Origin: Protea cynaroides
Taxonomy: Eukaryota > Streptophyta > Magnoliopsida > Proteales > Proteaceae
Length of the DNA: 64,000 bases
Assembly (NCBI GenBank): GCA_028583415.1
Contig: CM053269.1
Span: 30,384,254-30,448,253, forward strand
Direction of reading: 5' to 3'
A program made the position numbers and the translations under genes. Position 1 is the first letter of the stretch. Every line of letters starts with the position of its first letter. A model generated the notes under the pieces. That model worked only from the letters and a program-made list of their open reading frames with translations, was not told the DNA's origin and did no database searches. This document shows positions 34,945 to 45,092 of the stretch, piece after piece.

Positions 34945-35510
34945 CTTACTCCCTGAGAGTACAAATCCAACTCCTTGAGAGTACAACCCTACTTCCTGAG
35001 AGTACAAACATCACCCCCTAAGAGTACAAACCTTACTCCCTGAGAGTACAAATCCTACTCCCTGAGAGTACAACCTTACTCCCTGAGAGTATAAATCCAA
35101 CTCCCTGAGAGTACAAACCTTACTCCCTGAGAGTACAAACCTTACTCCCTGAGAGTACAACCCTACTCCCTGAGAGTACAACCCTACTCCCTGAGAGTAC
35201 AAACCTTACTCCCTGAGAGTACAAATCCAACTCCCTGAGAGTACAACCCTACTCCCTGAGAGTACAAACATCACTCCCTGAGAGTACAAACCTTACTCCC
35301 TGAGAGTACAACTCCTACTCCCTGAGAGTACAACCTTACTCCCTGAGAGTACAAATCCAACTCCCTGAGAGTACAACCCTACTCCCTGAGAGTACAAACA
35401 TCACTCCCTGAGAGTACAAACCTTACTCCCTGAGAGTACAACCCTACTCCCTGAGAGTACAAATCTGACTCCCTGAGAGCCACACCTTACTCCCTGAGAG
35501 TACAACCCAC
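34945..35510. repeat. 'actccctgagagtac' minisatellite in E4
   Basis: About 25 copies of 'actccctgagagtacaa' with higher-order repetition (linkers aacctt, atcc, accct in recurring order). The array is longer than in E2. Confidence 0.9.
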
Positions 35511-37838
35511 GAAACGAACTACGTTGTAACTGATTTCCAGGACCTCTGGAATACGTAGGCAACTTGGAGGACTCTCCAAGTATGGTACCCCATCTTAGTA
35601 TCCTTAGGTCCCACATATCCATATCTGTATCCATATCTTCGTTCACTTCGATCCATTTAGGCTATCTCTAGATTCAATCTCAATCATCATCAAGCATAAA
35701 CTTCAACTTGAATAAATTGAATCTAAGAAAGCTTAATCATAATCCACATCCATAAACCTTAATCACTTTCTGTTTCGAACTACGTTTTTGGACTTGATTT
35801 CCAGGATTGGAATACGTAGGCAATTTGAGACGTTTTGGACATCTCAGATTCAGTCCATCACCGAATCATTTTTGGTTCGGTTCATTGTATATTATTTTAT
35901 TTGTTTTCTTACTTTGAGAACATGTTTGGCTGAATTTAAGCTAGAAGAACTCAGCAACTTGGCATAGGATCCCCCATGAGCCCTAGTCATCATCCATTGA
36001 CCATGAACAGTCAGAACCATAGAGTCTAAGGAAAGTAGAATCACATAAGAGGCTGATTTTTGGATCGGGCAGTTTTGGGTGCCTAACACCTTCCCAAACT
36101 GTACCTTGAATGCTTACCCGTTCTCTGATAGGCCAAAGCCGATATGTTGGGTCAAGAGTCAATTGAAGTCTTATCTCAGGATGAGGCTACATTTTAGGTC
36201 CTAGACCTTAATCTAGGTGGCGACTCCAAATCATTCACCGTCCATTCAGCGTGGGTGGACATCACTATCCTCACACCCACCTCAACAGATTCCAACCCAT
36301 GACTTTTCAGTCCTAGGGTCGGATGACTTGAGACCCTAGGGTTGACGGATCCTGCGACCCTAGCATCGACCCTAGGATGACAGACTGAAATCGTAATTAG
36401 GAAACTTTCCTAATTTCAATGGGATGCTTTTCTAATCTCGATGGGACTTATTTTGGGAGATTTTTCATTATAAATATGATGTCCCTTAGCCTCTTTTACT
36501 CCTTTTGAAACCCTAATTGAAAGTGGGAGAAAGAGAAGAGAAGGAGAATTGGAGAAAAAGACTAACGATAAGAAATTCAGAGAAATCTCTGAATCTCAGC
36601 AACCCTAAGGTATGAATACATTCTCCATGAATGAATTGTGTAAGACCCTAAAATAGTTTATGAAGAGGGTAGGATCTAGGAGAACCCCAAATCATCCATC
36701 CATGGCCATCTATGGATAGATTCCAATGGAATCCATGGAGGAAATCATTGTAAACAAAGTAAAGTGTGTAACTTAGAGTTTTGAGCCATAGAACAATCAT
36801 AGAATGGACTATAAAAGTAAGCCAAAGGATCCAAACATGAAAGAATGGACTGTAGGATGAAAGGTCGACTCAAACTACGTATGGTAGCATGTAGGGTCGA
36901 TTGGTAACCAACCCTACCAGACCATAGGATCGACCCCATGCTCTCGGGAAGTCCAGGGAGGCTGTGGTCGCACCTAGGGTCGATGGGTAACCGACCCTAT
37001 GATCGACCCTACACCCTGGGGTCTCAGAAAACTGCTACCCTACCTGCGACCCTAGCTATACAACAAGCTTAAAATTATTGGAATTAATTCTAATTAAAAT
37101 CTATCGACTTGTTAGGTTCTCCTAGTGATATAAAAGTGATTCTTAAAGCTTGAAAGAGGATTTACACTCAATCAAAGGTGAGGGAACAAGACCTAAACTA
37201 ATTGGTTAATAATAAACTATTTTCGTTTATTGAGTCCAATACCACGTATGATTGTATGATTGTATGATTGTAATGTGCATATCACATGTCATCTACTATT
37301 CCTGTTATTACTGTTCATGCATATTTAATTCATTTTATTTATAACATGATGATGATTATGATGCTAGGAATAGGCATGTGAATGTTTGTGTGTGGTTAGT
37401 GTACTTGATGCAAGTAGGGCATCAGGGGAAGTGTGATGTGGTGCGGTCCTAAGCACTTTAGCTCTATCTCTACTCAAGTCTTGTCCACTAGCATCATCGT
37501 ATCGCCATTACCTTAACAGAACTATTACGTCGTAGGGCATCAGGGGAGGTGGTGTCACACCCCAATTCTGATCCAACCAGAATGGTGTGAGTGAACCGTC
37601 ATTGAACCAACGATTCTCACCAGGAACTCGAATAGGCCGTGTCCACCCATACAAACCATTACACATAACCACAATCAGAATATAAATATACAGCGGAAGA
37701 CTTTAAATAGAATGAACTGAGTATCTATTGATAATTTAAATAAATATCCCATTATTCAAATTCAAACACATAAAATAATAAACTTTTACATCTCTTAATA
37801 CCAAGCAAAAATAACTGAAACAATTAAATAAAAATCCA

Positions 37839-37973
37839 TCACAGGTACACACAGAAAGGGCACTCGCATGAAGCATCATGCTCGTCCTCTCCTGCTTGTA
37901 CGTCCAAAGCAGCCACACTCCCATACGCCGGAGCGTTCACGTAGTCATCCACAGTGTAACCTGCATCAACATC
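37839..37973 (-). CDS. LTR-encoded CEC-x2-C ORF, E5 left LTR copy
   Basis: Intact 44 codons after 'gtttttag': DVDAGYTVDDYVNAPAYG, SVAALDVQAG, EDEHDASCECPFCVYL, stop TGA. If joined to the 60-base segment at 38877-38936, which translates to C-D-L-S-F-G-S-C-D-V-E-Q and on to V-S, the phase is correct. No in-frame ATG is seen in either segment, so the start is unresolved. Family and function are unknown. Confidence 0.5.
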   Translation of the reverse strand, partial: DVDAGYTVDDYVNAPAYGSVAALDVQAGEDEHDASCECPFCVYL

Positions 37974-38876
37974 TAAAAACAAAGTACGTACAAAGGGTGA
38001 GCTCACAACACAGCTCAGTAAGACAATCAGACAGTTTCACAATATTATGCATGAGTAACAATCATTTTATGCTGTGGTCTGGTTTAAAGTTTGAAATGTG
38101 CTATAAAAAAGTTTGGTGGCCCCCGCACCTCTATACACGAGTGTGTGGCATCGCACAGTAGATCACACTACCACCAACCCACATGCACCCATCATGGAAT
38201 AGAGATAGAGCTAAGGAATACCCGCACCTCCCCTGATACTCTACCCATACCAGTACCTAAGCCCCTACTGGCCAGGTCTCGCAAACTGGGCTCGCAACTA
38301 ACCAATCCTATATGTCAACAATGTATGCTCTATCCCAGTACAGCCGTCTACGGCATAGAGATAGAGCTAGAGCGTGCAGGCCGGGCCGGAGACCACAATA
38401 CCTCACCTCCCCCTGATACCCTATCCGCAACTAACACACTAGGATAGAACAATACGCAGATAGACCCTATCCCAACATAACTCCCTACGGCATAGAGATA
38501 GAGCTAAAGCATCGTGGACAAGCCAGCGTCGACTCGGAATCCACAGTACCACATAACAATGGCCGGGACAACATCAATATCGGAGACCACCGTACCACGA
38601 CCTTCCCCTGATACCCCACCCGTACCAAGCATGTTAAGACAGAATACTACAAAAAGTGCCAGTGTGAAGAGCGATCCCAGGCCCATGCCCCACTCCACAC
38701 ACCAACGAAAACAATCACATGCCTAACAATCACATCCTATCAATGCATGAACAGTAATAATAACTGAAAGTAAAGGATGGCATGTGAATATGCACAAACA
38801 ACACATCTCATATAATCAGGTGATTAACAACAATTTACTGTCCATTAATTATTAGGTTTAGGTCAGATTCCCTTAC

Positions 38877-38936
38877 TTGACACTCGTTCAATCACTTGCT
38901 CCACGTCGCAAGATCCAAACGATAAGTCACAAAGTC
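38877..38936 (-). other. 60-base AG/GT-bounded segment, E5 left LTR
   Basis: Acceptor 'ttgtag' and donor 'caa|gtaagg' on the minus strand. Open in the phase of the 44-codon ORF. Same 60-base length as in E1 and E8. Confidence 0.5.
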
Positions 38937-39910
38937 CTACAATATCATTAGGGTTTCATTAAAATAACATTCTTAGAGTCTCATGTTGATCGGAAACCAA
39001 CATGGTTACAAATACCCTCACAGAGCTGACCGGTGGCATGTACCGGTCGCAGCTCTATGGGAAAGACTGGTGACCGGAATGGTCAGCCGGTCCCCACAGA
39101 TAACCTCCCGAGAGGTAGCGGTCGCACATACCGGTCGCACTATGTGCACCCGGTATAGCCGACCGGTATGTCTCCGGAAGACCATACATGGGTTTTTCGA
39201 CTGCCGACGATCACCCTCCAAGGATTTTCAGGGTTTCTCCTATCCATTCTAAATCTAGGCTTTGAGTTAGAGTTATCCCCAACTCATTCAAGTATCGTTT
39301 CGATGAATATCATCTCGAAACTTGAATCTAGGGTTTGACGGCAACTTAGGGTTTATTGGCCAATTTAGGGTTTTAGATCAATACCTACTTTGCATTGTAT
39401 TGATCCACCCATACAACTAACACAGAATGAGAAGATGGATTCAAGAACTTACCGTTGACAGGCGTAGCGTGAGCTTCGTCAAACGGTAATGGTGGCACCT
39501 CCTTCTTCTTCCTAGCTCCTTCTCCTTTCCAAGCTCTTTCTCTTCTTTAGGGTTTGTGAGAGACAATGGAAAGGATTTGAGGAGGCTTAAGGGTGTATTT
39601 ATAGGCTAGAAATAGGGTTTAGTAACCCTACTAGGATTAGGAAACTTCTAGGATTCGAAATCAGGAAAGCGGGATCCGCAGAGACCAATCTCCAGATTCT
39701 CGCACATAGCTGCGCAGGCCATACCGGTCGACCAGTACCAAGATCGGTACCATCGACCGGTATACCTAAAATCAGACATAATTGGTTGACTTCGGTCCGA
39801 TTTTGTACCTGTCTGTTATCCGCTTGCCCCGTATGGTTTGGTGATGATCGAAAAACCTGTCACGACACAAAACCAAGGTTTAGCCGGGTTTTCAAAGTGC
39901 GGGTCTTACA

Positions 39911-39924
39911 ACTCCACCACCCTT
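39911..39924 (-). promoter_or_regulatory. E5 polypurine tract
   Basis: AAGGGTGGTGGAGT on the minus strand directly abuts the LTR start. A second purine tract (AAGGGTGGGGGAGT) followed by TGTAGTACC lies about 55 bases upstream (about 39960-39980), so this end is duplicated. Confidence 0.8.
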
Positions 39925-40028
39925 AAAAGAAATTTCGTCCCGAAATTTACATGTAGGTACTACAACTCCCCCACCCTTAAAAGAAATTTCGGCCTCGAAA
40001 TTTGAACGTACCTTGATCGTCAAAAAGG

Positions 40029-40432
40029 TTAGGGTACTCCTTCCTCATCGCGCTCTCTTCTTCCCAAGTAATTTCCTCCACATTTTGGCTTCTCCAATGC
40101 ACCTTCACATAGTGGATATCCTTGGTTCGAAGTCTGCTGAACTTTTCGACTCGAGAGCATTACGGGCACCACTTCGAAAGTTAAGTCTTCGGCCAAGTCC
40201 GGAGGATCAGCGATCAAGATATGCGATGGATCTCGACATACTTCTTCGGGAATGATACATGGAACACATTATGAACGTTAGACATAAATGGTGGTAGAGC
40301 CAATTGATATGCTACATTACCACGTCGATTCAATATCTCATATGGTCCCACATACCGGGGCATAGCTTCCCCCTTTTTACCAAACCGTTTCGGACCTCGC
40401 ACCGGTGAAACCTTCAAGAAATACTTTGTCAC
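40029..40432 (-). pseudogene. E5 integrase C-terminus and chromodomain-like tail
   Basis: It reads KYFLKVSPVRG, RYVGPYEILNRRGNVAYQLA (a GPY/F-type module) and NVFHVS, then in shifted frames DPPDLAEDLTFEVVPV and a chromodomain-like VEEITWEEE region. Such tails target chromovirus integration to chromatin. Two frame shifts split it. Confidence 0.75.
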
Positions 40433-40821
40433 CCACTCGCAAACTCCGGATCTCGACGTCGATTATCCGCATAGTGCTTCTGTCGAACTTGAGCTGTCTT
40501 TACTCTCTCCTTGATCAGATCAATCACTCGGCAAATTTCTTCAACAAACTCCGGTCCTACAATTCTTCTTTCTCCCACCTCGTTCCATAACAGGGGTGTA
40601 CGACACTTCTTCCCATAGAGTGCTTCATATGGGGCCATCTGAATTGTAGCCTGATAACTGTTGTTGTAAGCGAACTCGATAAGTGATAGCTTCTCATCCC
40701 AAACTCCTTTGAAATCTAATGCACAAGCTCGTAGCATATCTTCTAAAATTTGAATAGTTCGCTCTGACTGTCCGTCCATCTGAGGATGGAAAGCGATCTT
40801 GAACTTCAACTTTGTTCCCAT
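40429..40821 (-). pseudogene. E5 integrase catalytic core, second half
   Basis: MGTKLKFKIAFHPQMDGQSE contains the Q-x-D/E region of the DDE core, followed by RTIQILEDMLRACALDF and QKHYADNRRRDPEF. A frame break near 40860-40900 separates it from the first half, and a shift near 40432 from the tail. Confidence 0.85.
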
Positions 40822-41003
40822 AGCTTTTTGTAATCCTTCCCAGAACTTTGATGTAAAACGGGGATCTCTGTCAGATACTATACTCTTGGGAACCCATGAA
40901 GTCTGACTATATTATCAACATATAACTTGGCCAGTTTCTCCATGGTATACTGAGGTCTGACCGCAATAAATCGAGTTGTCTTGGTGAGTCGATCTACTAT
41001 AAC

Positions 41004-41585
41004 TCAAACTGCATCCACTGACCTTGGTGTCAAAGGTAGGCCGGTGACAAAATCCATGGTGATACAATCCCACTTCCATGCAGGTTCTGGTAACGACTGC
41101 AGTAAACCCGCGGGTATTTGCCTTTCCGCTTTAACTTGTTGACAATTCAGACATTGGAACACGAACCAAGCTATATCAGCTTTCATACCCCTCCACCAAT
41201 ATAGTCTTCTTAGATCATGGTACATCTTGGTACTTCCTGGATGTGCTGAATATGGAGTGTAATGAGCTTCAGTCATAACTCGACCTCTGATATCGCAGTC
41301 TTCGCTCTCAGGTATACATAACTGTCCACGATACTTGAGTACCTTGTCTGATTCCAAGGTAAAGTCAGGATTGCACGTACCCTTCTTTAAGTCTTCCTGC
41401 ACTGTCTTGAGATATGGATCCTGTAGGATTGCCACCTTGACTACATCAATTAGACCCGGTGAGATCTTCAATGCGGCGAACATCATAGTGAACTTATGAA
41501 TCAAGCCTTGTTCAACTGGATCTTCTGCAGTTTCAATTATATGCTCTTCGTCACCTTCGATTGAACTAGAGGCTGCGGCACACAA
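41004..41585 (-). pseudogene. E5 integrase zinc-binding domain and start of core
   Basis: HPGSTKMYHDLRRLYWW with FQCLNCQQVKAERQ forms the H-H-C-C zinc-binding domain, followed by WDCITMDFVTGLPLTPRS with the first catalytic Asp. A TGA in place of Trp ends the frame after SVDAV. A TGA at 41604 (Gly in E1) separates it from RNase H. Confidence 0.88.
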
Positions 41586-41603
41586 TGCAGCATTTGCACT
41601 TGG

Positions 41604-43478
41604 TCACGCCTCAGGTTTCGATGCCCACTTTCTGCTTAAGGCGTCAGCCACCACATTTGCTTTACCCGGATGGTACTGGATGTCGCAATCATAATCTTTT
41701 AACAATTCCAGCCATCTCCTTTGTCTCATATTCAGATCCTTCTGAGTGAAAAGATAAGTTAAGCTCTTGTGATCTGACTTGATCTGAAACTTCTCACCGT
41801 ACAAGTAGTGTCTCCAAGTTTTGATCGCATGAATAACCGCTGCCAACTCCAAGTCATGCGTAGGATAGTTCTTCTCATGCTCTTTTAACTGTCTTGATGC
41901 GTAAGCAATCACCTGTTCTCCTTGCATCAATACACACCCGATACCCAACCCCGAAGCATCCGTATATAAAGTAAACGGTACGCTTGGTTCTGGGATGGTC
42001 AAGATAGGTGCAGAGACTAGTCTTGACTTCAAAGTCTGAAAGCACTTCTCGCACTCATCTGTCCATATGAATTTCTCTCCCTTCTTGGTCAATTTGGTGA
42101 GTGGAACCGCGATCCTGGAGTAATCTTCCACGAATCTCCTATAATAACCAGCCAACCCAAGGAAACTACGAATCTCCGCAACAGATTTTGGTGCTTCCCA
42201 TCCTACTATAGCAGCTATCTTACTTGGATCAACCTTGATACCGTCTCCAGATACAACATGGCCCAAGAAAGCCACTTCCTTCAGCCAAAACTCGCACTTC
42301 TTGAATTTTGCATAAAGCTTCACATCTCTCAGCCGTTGTAAGGCTGCTCTCAAATGCGCTGTATGAGTCTCCATGTCCTTAGAGTAAATCAATATGTCAT
42401 CGATGAATACGATGACCGAAGTGTCCAACATGTCATGGAACACTCGGTTCATCAGTTCCATAAACGACGCTGGAGCATTGGTCAACCCGAAAGACATAAC
42501 CAGAAACTCATAATGCCCATACCTCGTCCTGAAAGCAGTCTTCGGAATATCTCCGGCCTTGATCTTCAATTGGTGATACCCCGATCGGAGATCGATCTTT
42601 GAGAAAACCTTTGCACCCTGCAGCTGATCGAACAGATCATCGATTCTAGGCAAGGGATACCGATTCTTGATCGTCAACTTGTTCAGCTCATGGTAGTCAA
42701 TACATAGCCGTACACTTCCATCCTTCTTCTTGACGAATAGTACAGGTGCTCCCCAAGGTGATATACTAGGTCGTATGAAGCCCTTATCCAGCAATTCTTG
42801 TAGTTGGGTCTTCAACTCCTTTAACTCGGTCGGGGCCATCCTGTATGGTGCTTTAGACACCGGCGCCGAACCTGGCATAAGGTCTATCACAAATTCTGTA
42901 GCCCTATCCGGTGGTAAACCTGGAAGATCTTCTGGAAAAACATCTGAAAACTCCCGAACCACATCTATATCTTCCATCTTGAGTGACTCTGCCGTGAGAT
43001 CGACTACAGATACGAGATAACCCACTCCCCCTTTCTCCAAGCATCTCTTAGTTTTTAGGGCGGAGAGGATCAGCTTCCGCTTCCTAGATAGCTTAATCCC
43101 AGCGAAGCTATATTCCCTTCCCTCTTTGTCAGTAAGCACAAGCTTCCTTTCACCACATAAAAGGATGGCCGAATGATGGCCTAGCCAATCCATCCCCAAA
43201 ATGACATCAAAATCTGCCATCTCAAGTATTACTAGGCTTGCTTCTAAGTCTCGGCCCTCAATACTTACAGTACATCGTCCATAATACTTGGTCAAAGCCA
43301 CTTCAACTCCTAATGGAGAGCGAACTATCAAGCTTGGGTTCAATTGCTTGATTGGTAACTCCATTCGCTTCCCAAAAGAAACAGAAACAAAGGAGTGCGT
43401 GGCCCCAGAGTCAAATAATACTCTGGCGGGTAAACCAGCTACATTTACAATTCTTGAAATATATTGCCCCTTAGTTCT
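41604..43478 (-). pseudogene. E5 protease, reverse transcriptase and RNase H
   Basis: The open frame begins upstream of the first Met and includes the aspartic protease site FDSGATHSF (about 43420) and FDVILGMDWLGHH. RT follows, with LPRIDDLFDQLQGAKVFSKI and the catalytic FIDDILIYS (about 42390). RNase H has TDASGLGIGCVLMQ and ends at DALSRKW. About 620 codons are uninterrupted, the best-kept coding block of the window. Catalytic residues in RT and RNase H look intact. The only lesion seen is the terminal TGA, where E1 has Gly. Confidence 0.92.
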
Positions 43479-43599
43479 ACATGCTCATGCAACTGAAAGA
43501 ATAAACCAAATAGTAAGGGATAAAGTCGTACCAGTTACCACATCAGGTGATGCGGCTGCCTCTTCAGTGGTGACCGCATAAACTCTTCCTTGCTGGGGA

Positions 43600-44621
43600 G
43601 CTTGCTTCTTAGGTAGAGTGTAGTTCCTTGCAACATGTCCCAGTTCCGACAGTTATAACATTTAATATTTGGGTTGGGTCCGGCGAATTGTGGCACGGTG
43701 GTGCCGGGTTATTTCTCGTAGGTGTTGTAGCGGTCCCAGGCCCCGTATGGGCGGTATGGTCTAGTATTACCGCCACCCGAGCTCTCACCGGCGGATCTCT
43801 TCACTCCCCGTTTCGAGCGAAGAAGTTGTCCCTCCGACCGGACTCTATCAGCCTCGCAACCTGCACCGCCTCATTGTAGGTCTTCTTGTCCGGACCCAAA
43901 AGGTGCTCTCGATGCTTCCACGTAGTCCCATGGTGAACCTACGTGTCTTGGTCTCCTCCTCCTGCATACTGGCTGGTGCGAAGAAGAACAACTCTTCGTA
44001 CCTCTGCTGATACGCATCTACGGTCGACTGAGATTGTTGCAGATTGAGAAACTCTCTCTCCATTTGATCTTTGAAGCTCTTCGGAAAGTATTTGTCGAAG
44101 AAAGCCGCTTTAAACACTTCCCAATCGACCAGGGTATACTTATTCTCCAGATATGCCCGAGTAGAATTCCACCAAGCATTGGCGTCTTCCCTTAACATAT
44201 GAGTGGCAAACAGAACCTTTTCCTCCTCTATACAAGTCATCAGTCGGAAGTTCTTTTCCATTTCAGAAACACACTGTGCTGGCCACAAAGGTTTCCCTAT
44301 CCTGCTCGAGAACGATGAAGGTTTCAACTTCAAGAATCTGTCCACTGACCTGCTCAGGTCATGCTGTCCCTGTGTGTCTGCTCCGTACCATGGTGGTGGA
44401 TACGGATAAGCTCCCGGGTACGCAGAAGACGACGGAAACCGATGCGGTGGTGGTATGTTCTGTGCTTGGCCCATCGGCCCTGGACTACCATGCGTCGGCT
44501 GTGTAGTACCAGCGCCAGCTCCACAGCCTACACCAGCAGCACCACCATCTACCTCTACCGTTGGACCATCTCCGCCTCCCTCCGACACCATGATGGGTAT
44601 GATTATGGAGATCAGGGACAC
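43600..44621 (-). pseudogene. E5 gag
   Basis: The frame opens MSLISIIIPIMVSEGGG at 44621, then AYPYPPPWYG, CVSEMEKNFRLMTCIEEEK, DANAWWNSTRAYL and FFFAPASMQEEETKTRR. A frameshift after RGSIE near 43910 breaks it. The zinc knuckle near 43640 (CYNC...) is out of register. The first 45 residues have no counterpart in E1 gag and lie antisense to the E5 copy of the antisense-ORF tail, so this start may be an accident of a deletion. Confidence 0.88.
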
Positions 44622-44763
44622 TCAGCGTGAGATGAGCCGTGACTTAGCACAGTTGACTCGCAGCCTCCGAGTCACACAGGATCAGGTGCACTGGCTCAGG
44701 GTCGCTTATGAGCGAGACTATGATATAGCAGACCCCATACCTCCTAGGCCCCCTACCCCATGA
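44500..44763 (+). pseudogene. E5 remnant of the antisense ORF (C-terminal tail only)
   Basis: On the plus strand, opposite to E5: PAPQPTPAAPP, PPSDTMMGMIMEIRDTQREM, LRVTQDQVHWLRVAYERDYD, ending PPRPPTP and a stop. It is clearly homologous to the end of the E1 antisense ORF. The Transposase_32-like domain is missing, consistent with an internal deletion, so gag now starts inside this tail on the other strand. Confidence 0.75.
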
Positions 44764-45077
44764 TTATCCCCTTTATTTCTTTCACTTATGACTGTTTATA
44801 ATACAGGGTAACTGTCCGGTTTGTGGACTGTACCCTGTAGCACTATATCATTTGCTACAATTTTCTTAATTAATGAAAATTTTCATGGTTTTTCCTAACT
44901 AGTGTATGTGCACATATTAAGTTTCATATTTAACATAGTATATTATTCTCTTTCTTAGTCCGTCTCAGGTATCAAACAATGCTTAAGGTGCATTTGTATT
45001 AAGATTTTTAATTTTTTCGTAACTCAGTTCATCGACTCAGTTAAGTGCAACATGGTTTGTTGGAACAGAGCCCGAGA

Positions 45078-45089
45078 GCTCTGATACCA
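45078..45089 (-). promoter_or_regulatory. Primer-binding site, initiator tRNA-Met (E5)
   Basis: The reverse complement reads TGGTATCAGAGC, three bases inside the 5' LTR. Confidence 0.95.
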
Positions 45090-45092
45090 AGT

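Larger units (their letters stand above)
27894..36275 (+). mobile_element. E4: second giant solo LTR, nested in E3
   Basis: Same start (TGTAAGCACCCCATTTTTGCC), end (CCTCACA) and internal order as E2. Flanks are CACAC (27889-27893) and CCCAC (36276-36280), 4 of 5 matching. Removing the MITE at 28983 and LTR E6 leaves about 5.6 kb, the same core length as E2. A TATA-like 'gctataaaatcc' lies near 32625. No coding domain is seen. Confidence 0.8.
37553..39910 (-). repeat. E5 3' LTR (left), 2,358 bp
   Basis: On the minus strand: TGTAAGACCCGCACTTTG...GGGGTGTGACA. It has the reversed TATA-like 'ctataaatac' (about 39595-39606), a donor-like ACG|GTAAGT (GT at 39451-39452), a 60-base candidate exon at 38877-38936 and the 44-codon ORF. 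CCGGTCGAC clusters lie at about 39020-39170 and 39715-39765. Confidence 0.93.

Noticed and set aside
37868..38447. Plus-strand ORFs in the E5 left LTR (also 45408-45734)
   Set aside because: They are shadows of the conserved minus-strand CEC ORF and of repeats; the amino-acid pattern is not kept in other LTR clades.
42354..43020. Plus-strand ORFs of 80-97 codons in the E5 pol region
   Set aside because: They are antisense shadows of the protease/RT frame; no homologue is open in the same place in E1.
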